Origin: an uncultured bacterium
GTDB lineage: Bacteria; Planctomycetota; JAJSAM01; JAJVHW01
DNA length: 64,000 nucleotides
Direction: 5' to 3'
NCBI GenBank assembly: GCA_937996235.1
Contig: CALKVK010000006.1
Location: 186,001-250,000 of the forward strand
Shown here: one piece after another, positions 8,287-16,328 of the stretch
Layout of the letters: every line of letters begins with the position of its first letter
How positions within the stretch are numbered: position 1 is the first letter of the stretch
Notes under the pieces: generated by a model
What the model was told of the DNA's origin: nothing
What the model saw: only the letters and a program-made list of their open reading frames with translations
Database searches by the model: none
Made by a program: the position numbers and the translations under genes

Positions 8287-9459
8287 ATGCCGCCCGACGT
8301 CCTCGTCGACCTGACGCCCCTCGACACCGGCTCGCGCTACCGCGGCATCGGGCGCTACGTGTCGGCGCTCGCAGCGTCGCTCGCCGCGCTGCCGCCGGAT
8401 GCCGCGCACGGCCTGCGCTTCGCAGGTCTGACGTCGCTCGCGACGGGTCACGCGGACGCGACGCTCGCGTACGCGGGCGACCCGCGTTTCCGGCAGCGGC
8501 CCTTCGGCCATCGCATCTACGAGTGGCGCCGGCGGCTGCTGCTCGGCGGCGCGGCGCGGCGCTCGGGCGCGCGGCTCCTGCACCACACCGACCCCGGCGG
8601 CACGCCCTGGTTCGGCTGCCCGCCGCGTGTCGTGACCTGCTACGACCTCATCCCGCTCGTCATGCACCGCGAGTACCTGGCGCCCGTGCCCGGCGGACGC
8701 GCGCGGCGCCGCGCGCGCGACCGCGTCCGCTACGGCGGCGCGCTGCGCGTGCTGGCGATCAGCGCCGCCACGCGCGACGACCTCGTGCAGCACGTGGGCA
8801 TCGACCCCGCCCGCATCGACGTGACGCATCTCGGCGTGGACCACACGCGCTTCCATCCGCGTGCCGCCGACGGCGAGGAGCAGGCGGTGCGGCGCGCACT
8901 CGGCGTGACGCGTCCGTTCCTCCTGTACGTCGGCGCGTGGGACGCGCGCAAGAATCTCGAGCATCTCGTCGCGGCGTATGCGCGCTCCGGCGTGCGCGGC
9001 GACGTGGCGCTGGTGCTGGCCGGCATGCTGGGTCCGCGCGGGACCAGGCGCGTGCAGGCGGCGATCGCCGAACACGGCGTCGGCGACGACGTGCTGCTGC
9101 CGGGCTACGTCGACGAGGCGCTCGTGCCGGCCGCGTACCGCAGCTGCCTCGCCCACGTCTTCCCCTCGCTCTACGAGGGCTTCGGCCTGCCCGTCGTCGA
9201 GGCGCTCGCGTGCGGCGCGCCGACGGTCACGACACGGCGCTCGTCGCTCGGCGAGGTCGCAGGCGACGCCGCGCTGCTCGTGGACGGCACCGACGTCGAC
9301 GAGACCGCCGCGGCACTCGCGCGTGTCGCCTCCGACGCCGCGCTGCGCGACGACCTGCGTGCCCGCGGACGCGCGCGCGCCGCCGCGTTCACGTGGGACG
9401 CGTGCGCGCGCGCCACGGTGGAAGCGTACGTGCGCGCGCTCGCCGCCGTCGCCGCGTGA
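8287..9459 (+). CDS. Family 1/4-type glycosyltransferase (mannosyltransferase-like)
   Basis: A 390-residue GT-B enzyme. It has the acceptor-domain opening DLTPLDTGSRYRGIGRYV and the linker VTCYDLIPLV typical of GT4 mannosyltransferases that start D-rhamnan or O-antigen chains. The donor domain has LLYVGAWDARKN and the family signature FPSLYEGFGLPVVEALACG, where the E(x7)E motif contacts the nucleotide sugar. ATG at 8287 lies 26 nt after the GT9 gene; an upstream in-frame GTG would overlap it. It likely works with that gene in LPS or exopolysaccharide assembly. Sugar specificity cannot be read from sequence. Confidence 0.88.
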   Translation: MPPDVLVDLTPLDTGSRYRGIGRYVSALAASLAALPPDAAHGLRFAGLTSLATGHADATLAYAGDPRFRQRPFGHRIYEWRRRLLLGGAARRSGARLLHHTDPGGTPWFGCPPRVVTCYDLIPLVMHREYLAPVPGGRARRRARDRVRYGGALRVLAISAATRDDLVQHVGIDPARIDVTHLGVDHTRFHPRAADGEEQAVRRALGVTRPFLLYVGAWDARKNLEHLVAAYARSGVRGDVALVLAGMLGPRGTRRVQAAIAEHGVGDDVLLPGYVDEALVPAAYRSCLAHVFPSLYEGFGLPVVEALACGAPTVTTRRSSLGEVAGDAALLVDGTDVDETAAALARVASDAALRDDLRARGRARAAAFTWDACARATVEAYVRALAAVAA

Positions 9460-9470
9460 GCGCGGCGCGT

Positions 9471-10274
9471 TCAGAGCGCGAAGCGTTCGCCCTCGCGGGC
9501 CACGGCGAAGCCGCGTGAGCGCGCCGGCGTCTCGTCCGCGAGCAGCCGGTTCGTGTGGTTCAGGTGGATCAGGCGCACGCGCGCGCCGAGTCCGTCGAGG
9601 CGCGCGAGCGTGTCGGTGACGAACGGGTGCGGCACCTCGCGCGGGTCGCGGTGGGGCAGCTCCTCCGGCGCGAAGAACGTGGCGTCGAGCAGCGCCACGT
9701 CCACGCTCGCGACGAGCGCGCGCACGTCGTGGTCCCACGCGTCCCACGCGTCGATATCGGGCACGTAGAGCAGCGCGCCGCGCGGTCCGCGGATGCGGTA
9801 CGCGACGGTGTCGGTGTGCTCCGCGCGGTGCGGCACGGGCAGCGCCTCGACGACGAGGTCGCCGAACTCCGTGCGGCCGGCGTCGGCGTAGCGCACGTGC
9901 CCCTGCGTCTCGAGCTCGCGCCACGGCGCGTTCCCGCGCAGGTGGCGCTGCATCGCCGCGGTGCCGTGCACGGGCACGTCGCGCACTGCGAGCGCCTCGC
10001 GTCCGAGATAGAGCAGGCCCGCCACGTGCCCCATGTGCGCGTGCGTCAGGAACAGCGCGTCGGGGCGCGCGGCGCCGAGCAGGCGGAGCTGCGCCGGCAG
10101 GTCGGGCGTCGCGTCCACGAGCGCGTGGCGCGTGCCGTCGGTCAGGCCGAGGCAGGCGACGTGGAGCCGCGGCGCGCGGCCGTTCGCGCGGGCCTCGCAC
10201 GTCGCGCACGCGCAGCCGGGATGCGGCACGCCGCCGTCCTGCGCGATGCCGAGGACGACCGCCTCGAAGCTCAC
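9471..10274 (-). CDS. PqqB-like metallo-beta-lactamase-fold hydrolase
   Basis: A 267-residue MBL-fold protein. The N-terminus AQDGGVPHPGCACATC resembles PqqB-like proteins, which have a Cys cluster at this place. The metal motif reads THAHMGHVAGL, so the usual HxHxDH has Gly for Asp. Later metal-ligand candidates are PHRAEHTDT, PDIDAWD and LNHTN. GTG at 10274 has GGAG upstream. It overlaps the stop of the upstream gene as GTGA (10271-10274), so translation is coupled. There are no pqqA, C, D or E genes nearby, so a role in PQQ synthesis is unlikely; a hydrolase linked to the neighbouring repeat protein is more plausible. Confidence 0.78.
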   Translation of the reverse strand: MSFEAVVLGIAQDGGVPHPGCACATCEARANGRAPRLHVACLGLTDGTRHALVDATPDLPAQLRLLGAARPDALFLTHAHMGHVAGLLYLGREALAVRDVPVHGTAAMQRHLRGNAPWRELETQGHVRYADAGRTEFGDLVVEALPVPHRAEHTDTVAYRIRGPRGALLYVPDIDAWDAWDHDVRALVASVDVALLDATFFAPEELPHRDPREVPHPFVTDTLARLDGLGARVRLIHLNHTNRLLADETPARSRGFAVAREGERFAL

Positions 10275-12637
10275 CGCGCCGACTCCGCGGGACGCACGAG
10301 CTCCGTTACGGGGCGCGCGCCGTCGAGGTCGAGCAGGTACGCGCCCTCGTCGCGCCACCACGCGCGTCCGTTCCACTCGTCCTGCGCGCGTGCGCCGTAG
10401 CGGTCGCTCCCCGCGCGATCCACGAACAGCGCGAACGAGCGCCCGCCGTGGTAGTCGTTCGACGACGCGTGCGCCGGCAGGTCGGCGTACGTGTCGTCGC
10501 CCGCGTCGTCCACGAACACCACGACGCCGTTGTGCGCCGCCGACGCGAGCGAGAAGCCCGACGTGCGGTAGTCGTCGTCGCCGCCGCGGTCGCGGAAGAG
10601 CACCGACGTCTCGTCCCACGAGAGCCCCTGCGCGACGTTCGAGTGCGAGCGGTAGACGTCGTCGCCCGCGCCCTCGAGGAACGTGCCCGCGGCCTCGTGC
10701 GCGGCGAAGCCCTGCGCGTAGCGCGAGCCCGCGTGGAGGTCGCGGCCCGCGTCGTCGCGCGCGACTCCCCACGCGAAGAAGTACCCGCCGCCCTGACTGA
10801 AGTTGCCGGCCTCGTAGACGTCGTCGCCCGCGGCGTCGTGCAGCAGCCCGATGCCGCCGGATGCCAGGTTGCGGAAGCCGAAGCCGACGCCCTGCCCCCA
10901 GCCGCTGAAGAGCCCGTCCTCGCCGTACTCGCTGCCGTAGCGCCCCGTGCACGCGTAGCGGTCGTCGCCGGCCACGTCGACGAGGACGCCGACGCCCGCG
11001 GGCAGTCCGACGCCCTGCGAGAAGCGCTGCGCCTCGTAGACGTCGCGCCCGTCCGTGTCGCGCAGCACGCCGCCGCCGACGAGCGCCGTGCCCTGGCACG
11101 CCTCGTTGCCGCGGTAGGTGTCGTCGCCCGCGCGGTCGTCGAGCAGGCCGAACCCGGCGAGCGCGGCGCCCTCCGACCACTGCCGCGCGGTGTAGCGGTC
11201 GTCGCCGCCGAGATCGCGCAGGATGCCGACGCCGCACAGCGCGCCGCCGAGGGCGAATGGCGACGTGGCGCCGTACGTGTCGTCGCCCGCCACGTCCACG
11301 TCGATCGCGAGCGGCTGCTCCGGGTCCGCGCGGCCGGCGACGTCCAGGTACTCGTCGTCGCCGCCGACGTCGAAGCGGAAGAGACAGCGGCGCGTGTGAC
11401 GCTGCCGCGCTGCACCCCACAGCTCGATGCGGCCGGCGGCCGTGTCGCGCGCCGCGACGAGCCCCTCCTTCCCGCTGCGCCGCACGGCGGCCGCGAGCGG
11501 ATGCTCCGCGGCGTCGAGGAACGCGAGGACCTCGCGCGCGACGTCCGCGATCACCTCGCGCCGCACGCGGGCGAGCAGTGCGACGAGGCGACGGTTCGCG
11601 CGCTCGCGCGCCACGTCGGTGTCGCCGTCCACGTACTCGCCGTCGACCAGCGTGCGCTGCGTCAGTCCGTCCACGTGGGCGGCGACGTACGCGCGCTCCT
11701 CGGGCGTCCAGTCGGCGAGCTCGTCGCGCAGCCGCCCCGCGCGCGGCACCAGGAACGCCTCGAGTGCGTCGAGCCAGGCCTCGGGCGACGCGTCGGAGGA
11801 GAGCGCAGCGTGCGTCGCCGGCGCCGCCGCGCCCTCGCCCGCGGCGATGCGCGCCGCCTCCGACGGGTCCGCGGCGACGCGCGCGAGCAGCCGCGCCGCG
11901 AGCGCCTCCTGCGCCTCCGGGTGGAACTGCGCGACGACCGTCTCGCGCAGGCGGAACGTGTCGCGCGGCGTGAAGCGCCGCCGCTGGCGCGCCCACGTGT
12001 CGGCGAGTCGCGCCGCGCCGTCGTCGAGTGCGACGGCCGCCGCGGTCCACGCCACGATGTCCGCGTCGACGTCGGCCGCGTCGGCCTCGAACCAGTCGTC
12101 CGGTGTGCTCTCGCGCGCGAACGACGGCGGGCGCCGGCCGAGCTGCACCTCCACGCGCACCGGTGCCGCGTCGCCGCGCGCGTAGACCACGGTGGTGCGC
12201 GTGTCGGGCGTCAACTCCGCGACGCGCGTCTTGAACTGCTCGAGCAACTCCGAGCGCTCGCCGTCGAAGCGGCGCCCGGCCAGCTCCACGATCACGTCGC
12301 CGTCCACGACGCCCGCGCGCCCGAGCGGTCCGTCCTCGCGCACCCCGGCGACGACGACGCCGAGGCCGGGTCCCGCGGCGGCCGACAGCACGCGCGTGCC
12401 GGAGAGGCCCGTCCCCAGCTCCGCGCGGTCGTCGGGCGACGGGTCGAACGGCAGCGCGGCGGGCAGCGACGGCGTCGTCGTCTCCGGGGGCGTCGCGCTC
12501 CGCACCGGAGCGGGTCCGGCCTCGGGCGCAGCGCGCGCGACGCTCCCGGGTGCACGCGCCCCTGCGACCGGGTCGGACGTCGCGCACGCGGCCGCTCCGA
12601 GCGCGAAGAGGACCACGAGGCGGTGCGCGGGCGGCAT
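10271..12637 (-). CDS. Lipoprotein with PDZ domain and about twelve Gly-Asp-Asp-Tyr repeats
   Basis: A 788-residue protein. The N-terminus is a lipoprotein signal with lipobox AAAC (Cys about residue 17). A PDZ domain follows at about 50-135 (GLGVVVAGVREDGPLGRAGVVDGD spans its binding groove). A helical middle of about 250 residues leads to a C-terminal region of 25-40-residue repeats, most near 30. Each has a core such as AGDDTY or GGDDRY and often FSQG and a short GVG strand; I count twelve cores. The periodicity and Asp-rich turns suggest a metal-binding beta-solenoid. ATG at 12637 is preceded by little spacer and opens on the signal peptide. It is coupled to the MBL hydrolase downstream. 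I do not recognise a named family. Confidence 0.75.
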   Translation of the reverse strand: MPPAHRLVVLFALGAAACATSDPVAGARAPGSVARAAPEAGPAPVRSATPPETTTPSLPAALPFDPSPDDRAELGTGLSGTRVLSAAAGPGLGVVVAGVREDGPLGRAGVVDGDVIVELAGRRFDGERSELLEQFKTRVAELTPDTRTTVVYARGDAAPVRVEVQLGRRPPSFARESTPDDWFEADAADVDADIVAWTAAAVALDDGAARLADTWARQRRRFTPRDTFRLRETVVAQFHPEAQEALAARLLARVAADPSEAARIAAGEGAAAPATHAALSSDASPEAWLDALEAFLVPRAGRLRDELADWTPEERAYVAAHVDGLTQRTLVDGEYVDGDTDVARERANRRLVALLARVRREVIADVAREVLAFLDAAEHPLAAAVRRSGKEGLVAARDTAAGRIELWGAARQRHTRRCLFRFDVGGDDEYLDVAGRADPEQPLAIDVDVAGDDTYGATSPFALGGALCGVGILRDLGGDDRYTARQWSEGAALAGFGLLDDRAGDDTYRGNEACQGTALVGGGVLRDTDGRDVYEAQRFSQGVGLPAGVGVLVDVAGDDRYACTGRYGSEYGEDGLFSGWGQGVGFGFRNLASGGIGLLHDAAGDDVYEAGNFSQGGGYFFAWGVARDDAGRDLHAGSRYAQGFAAHEAAGTFLEGAGDDVYRSHSNVAQGLSWDETSVLFRDRGGDDDYRTSGFSLASAAHNGVVVFVDDAGDDTYADLPAHASSNDYHGGRSFALFVDRAGSDRYGARAQDEWNGRAWWRDEGAYLLDLDGARPVTELVRPAESAR

Positions 12638-12758
12638 CGGCGCAGGGTAGCAGTCGCGCTGCGGCCGTCGCAGCGTGGCAGTCTGCGGGTGCCGGGCGGC
12701 GCACTCCGGTGACGCTTCGAAGTTGCGCGCGACGCCGCGGCGTGACAACGTCCCGCGC

Positions 12759-14021
12759 GTGACGACGATCGCACCGTTCGATCCCGCCGACGACGTCGTG
12801 CGCGAGGCCGCGCAACGCTTCGGCACGCCGCTCTACCTCTACGACGCGGCGACGCTGCGCGCCCGCGCGCGCGCCGTCGCGGCGTTCGGCGGACCGTTCG
12901 GCTTCACGCCGCGCTACGCCGTCAAGGCGAACCCCTGCCGCGCCGTCCTGCGCGCGTTCGCGGACGAGGGGCTCGCGTTCGACGCGAGCACGGGCTTCGA
13001 GGCGGCGCGCGTGCTCGCCGCCGGGATCGACGGTCGGCGCGTGCAGGTGACCGCGCAGGTGCTGCGCGACGACATCGCGGCGCTCGCCGCGCGCGGCGTG
13101 CAGTTCACCGCGTGCTCGCTGCGTCAGATCGAGCAGCTCGCCGACGCGCTGCCCGGTGCCGAGATCGGCCTGCGCGTGAACCCGGGCCGCGGCAGCGGAC
13201 ACAACAACCGCACGAGCGTCGCCGGACCCGACGCGAGCTTCGGCGTCTGGCACGAGCACGTCGCGGCGGCGGCCGCGCGCGCCGCCGCGCGCGGGCTGCG
13301 CATCGTCTGGCTGCACCACCACGTCGGCTCGGGCGGCGACCCGGCGCGCTGGGCGGAGATCGCGGAGGACACGCTCGCCTGCGTGGACGCGCTGCCCGAC
13401 GTGACGCACGTGAACCTGGGCGGCGGCTTCAAGGTCGCGCGCATGCCCGGCGAGACCGAGAGCGACCTCGCAGCCGCCGCGCGCGCGGCGGACGCGCTGC
13501 TGCGCGCCGTGGCGGCGCGCACGGGCCGCCGCCTGCGGCTCGAGGTCGAGCCGGGCACGTGGCTCGTCGCGACGGCGGGCGTCGCCGTGGGCCGCGTCCA
13601 CGACGTCGTCGACACCGGCGCGCGCGGCCGCACGTTCGTGAAGACCGACGTCGGCATGGCCGAGGTGCTGCGCCCGTCGCTCTACGGGGCGCAGCACCCC
13701 GTGCGCTTCGTGGCGGCCGACGTCGCCGCGCCGGCGCAGCCGCCGGCCCCGCTCCTCGTCGTCGGGCCGTGCTGCGAGTCGGGCGACCTGCTGACGCCGG
13801 CCCCCGGCGACCCCGAGACCCTCGGTCCGCGCGAGCTGCCGGTGCCGCGTCCCGGCGACCTCGTCGTCGTCGGTGCCGCGGGCGCGTACTGCGCCGCGAT
13901 GGCGACGCGCAACTACAACTCGATCCCCGCGGCGCCCGAGATCGTGCTCGCGGCGGACGGCACGCTGCTCCCGGCGCGGCGCCGACAGACGCTCGACGAC
14001 GTGCTCCGCGAAGAGCTCTGA
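12759..14021 (+). CDS. lysA: Diaminopimelate decarboxylase (LysA-type)
   Basis: A 420-residue fold-III PLP decarboxylase that converts meso-diaminopimelate to lysine, the last step of the pathway. The PLP lysine is K56 in YAVKANP. Other family sites are HHHVGSGG, the Gly-rich phosphate loop NLGGGFKV, EPGTWLVA, CCESGD with the active-site Cys from the partner subunit, and the C-terminal GAYCAAMATRNYN. GTG at 12759 was chosen because homology starts there; an ATG 84 nt upstream gives a low-complexity leader. It diverges from the PDZ-repeat gene across 121 nt. A related carboxynorspermidine or ornithine-type decarboxylase is less likely given CCESGD. Confidence 0.9.
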   Translation: MTTIAPFDPADDVVREAAQRFGTPLYLYDAATLRARARAVAAFGGPFGFTPRYAVKANPCRAVLRAFADEGLAFDASTGFEAARVLAAGIDGRRVQVTAQVLRDDIAALAARGVQFTACSLRQIEQLADALPGAEIGLRVNPGRGSGHNNRTSVAGPDASFGVWHEHVAAAAARAAARGLRIVWLHHHVGSGGDPARWAEIAEDTLACVDALPDVTHVNLGGGFKVARMPGETESDLAAAARAADALLRAVAARTGRRLRLEVEPGTWLVATAGVAVGRVHDVVDTGARGRTFVKTDVGMAEVLRPSLYGAQHPVRFVAADVAAPAQPPAPLLVVGPCCESGDLLTPAPGDPETLGPRELPVPRPGDLVVVGAAGAYCAAMATRNYNSIPAAPEIVLAADGTLLPARRRQTLDDVLREEL

Positions 14022-14133
14022 CCGCCGTTCGCGCCCGACCCCGATCGGATTCCCGCGAGCGCCGCGCTTCCACGTCGCGACACTGCGGCCGACCGCGACA
14101 CGGCGGCGCGTCCCGTCCCGGGAGCAGCGGAGC

Positions 14134-14907
14134 ATGCACGAACCGACCGACGACGAGCCGCCCGATGACGCGGCGGAGCCCGGGGAGCGCCGCCCGTCGC
14201 GGCGCAAGCCCCTCGTGCTGCTCGCGCTCGTCGTCGCGTGCGTGCTCGTCGTCTACGCCACGCCGCTGCGCCGCTACTTCGACCTGCGCGGCGACGGCAT
14301 CCAGGACGTGCGCACCTGGGTGCGCAGCTTCGGCGTCTGGTCGCCGCTCGTGTTCTTCGTGCTCAACATCGTGGGCGTCTCGATCGGCGTGCCGCGTCTC
14401 GCGTTCTCGTTCCTCGGCGGCGTGCTGTTCGGCTGGGTCGAGGGCGCGCTCTACTCGCAGTTCGGGACGCTCGGCGGCTGCTGGCTGACGTTCGTCGTCG
14501 CGCGCTCGCTCGGCCGCGAGTGGGTGCGGGCGGCCGTCGCGGCGCGCTTCCCGCGCGGCGAGAAACTGCTCGACGTGATCGGCCGGCACACCTTCGCGGC
14601 GAACGTGCTCATCCGCGTCATGCCCGTCGGCAACTGCTTCGCCGTGAACCTCCTGATGAGCATGAGCTCGGCGCGCACGGTCCCGTTCCTGCTCGGCACG
14701 CTCGTCGGCACGCTCCCGGAGGCCGCCATCTACGCGCTCCTCGGGAGCTCCGCGGGCAAGCAGTCCGTGCCCCGGTTCGTGATCGGACTGGCCCTGCTCG
14801 GCGTCCTCGCCGTCTTCCACATGACCTGGGGGCGGCGCTGGTTCGCGCGCCTGCGCGAGACGCGCGACGCCGCGGCGGCCCCCGCGGAGCCTTCGCGGAC
14901 GGACTGA
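14134..14907 (+). CDS. TVP38/TMEM64 (DedA-like) family membrane protein
   Basis: A 257-residue integral membrane protein. A charged N-terminal cytoplasmic tail is followed by a first helix (about 27-45) and then the SNARE-associated core. That core includes a GVPRLAFSFLGGVLFGWVEGALYSQFGTLGG stretch (about 85-120) and an RVMPVGNCFAVNLLMSMSS reentrant region. The family includes candidate lipid scramblases and is usually tied to envelope lipid homeostasis. ATG at 14134 has GGGAG upstream. It stands 112 nt after lysA and may have its own promoter. Substrate is unknown. Confidence 0.82.
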   Translation: MHEPTDDEPPDDAAEPGERRPSRRKPLVLLALVVACVLVVYATPLRRYFDLRGDGIQDVRTWVRSFGVWSPLVFFVLNIVGVSIGVPRLAFSFLGGVLFGWVEGALYSQFGTLGGCWLTFVVARSLGREWVRAAVAARFPRGEKLLDVIGRHTFAANVLIRVMPVGNCFAVNLLMSMSSARTVPFLLGTLVGTLPEAAIYALLGSSAGKQSVPRFVIGLALLGVLAVFHMTWGRRWFARLRETRDAAAAPAEPSRTD

Positions 14908-14940
14908 ACTCGCGCCGCGCCCTGTGCCGATACCGGACAC

Positions 14941-16245
14941 ATGGACTGTCCGACGTGCGGATCCGAAGCGCTCATCGGCGCGACGCGTTGCACGGGTTGC
15001 GGCGGTTCGCTCTATCGCTCCACGCGCACGCAGACGCTGCCGCCGCCCGTGGACGCGCAGCCCCAGGCCACCTCCGACGGCGACGCCGTCGCCGGCGACG
15101 GGCCGTCCGCGAAGGCGAAGATCGAGTCGGGCGTCCACGCCCTGCCCGCCGCCCCTGCGCTCGCCGCGCACGAGCCCGAGGCGCGCTCGCTGTGCAGCCT
15201 GTGCCTCACGCCGTGCGACGTCGTCGCCGGCGCGAAGCCCATCTGCCCGGGCTGCCGCAACGCCGCCGAGGCGGCGCAGCACGCGGGCGCCTCGGCGCAG
15301 ACCGTCAAGCGCCGCACGACGCGCGCGACCACGCGCCGCCGCGGCAGCCTCGCGCGCACGTTGTCGTGGCTGCTCGTGCTCGGCGGCGCCGGCGCGGGGG
15401 CCGTGTTCCTGCTGCCGCGCCTGCAGCTCGGCGGCGATGCCGGCGCAGAACTCGTCGCCGGGGCCCGCGCGACCTCCGCCGTCGTGAACGCCGAGTTCCC
15501 CGCCGACGGGATCACGCAGTTCCGCACGACGTACGACCTGCGCATCCTGCGCGAGCGCTCGTCCGGCGCCATCCGGCTGAAGAGCCCGCCCGTCTTCGAC
15601 GTCCGGCAGGTCGCGACGGTCGCGTCCGAGATCGCGCTCGTCGAACGCGGCGAGCTGGCGCTCGGACTCGACGTGCGCGCCGCCTGCACGCTCGAGAGCG
15701 AACGGGGCGTCGTGGACCTCCGCGACGGCCAGAAGCGCACCGTCTTCCCGTGGGACCGCCACATCGGCGTGATGCGCGTCGTCTCCCGGCCGAAGGGCAC
15801 GCCCGAGGCCGCCGAGGGCCAGCTCGTCGTCGGCCGCGACGTCCCGCCGCTCCTCACCTTCGGCACCACGTGGGCGCCGAAGCCGGAGCTCGCCGCAGGC
15901 GCGGAGTGGGAGGGCGACGTGACGCTCCCCTGTCTGCCGACAGCCGACGGCGCCGTGGCTCCCTCCGGCTTCAGGTGCACGTTCAGCTACGCCGGCCGCA
16001 AGATCGCGCGCGGCGCGGACTGCGTGGTCGTGCGCGTCGTCGGCGAGCCCGGCCCCGTGCAGGGCGCCGAGTTCGCGAGCTTCACGCAGCCGGGCGGCAG
16101 CGTGCGCGGCACGCTCCTCTACGACACCCGCTCGGGCCTCCTCGTCCAGGCCGAGCTCGCCGTCGACACGACCGTGCGCGACGAAGAGCAGCACGCGACC
16201 GAGACCGTCCACATGACGGGCCGCGTGACGATCGACCGCAAGTAG
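14941..16245 (+). CDS. Membrane-anchored protein with N-terminal zinc ribbon
   Basis: A 434-residue protein. The N-terminus MDCPTCGSEALIGATRCTGCGGS has two CxxC pairs of a zinc ribbon, and a second CxxC-rich segment (LCSLCLTPCD and CPGCRN) lies at about 84-110. A basic Arg/Thr stretch precedes one transmembrane helix (about 141-160). The external part (160-434) is predicted beta-rich and contains no motif I recognise. The layout, a cytoplasmic zinc ribbon with an outward beta domain, is common in Planctomycetota proteins of unknown role. ATG at 14941 lies 33 nt after the TVP38-like gene and may be co-transcribed with it. Confidence 0.7.
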   Translation: MDCPTCGSEALIGATRCTGCGGSLYRSTRTQTLPPPVDAQPQATSDGDAVAGDGPSAKAKIESGVHALPAAPALAAHEPEARSLCSLCLTPCDVVAGAKPICPGCRNAAEAAQHAGASAQTVKRRTTRATTRRRGSLARTLSWLLVLGGAGAGAVFLLPRLQLGGDAGAELVAGARATSAVVNAEFPADGITQFRTTYDLRILRERSSGAIRLKSPPVFDVRQVATVASEIALVERGELALGLDVRAACTLESERGVVDLRDGQKRTVFPWDRHIGVMRVVSRPKGTPEAAEGQLVVGRDVPPLLTFGTTWAPKPELAAGAEWEGDVTLPCLPTADGAVAPSGFRCTFSYAGRKIARGADCVVVRVVGEPGPVQGAEFASFTQPGGSVRGTLLYDTRSGLLVQAELAVDTTVRDEEQHATETVHMTGRVTIDRK

Positions 16246-16328
16246 CGCGGGCGCCGCGGCGGCGATCGCGGGAACGGCGTCGCACCACTCGGGCCTGCGC
16301 GCTGGGCCAGTCGCCCTACACTCCACGC

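Noticed and set aside
9471..10274. PqqB and a PQQ biosynthesis operon
   Set aside because: No pqqA, C, D or E homologue lies in the window and the neighbour is a PDZ repeat protein.
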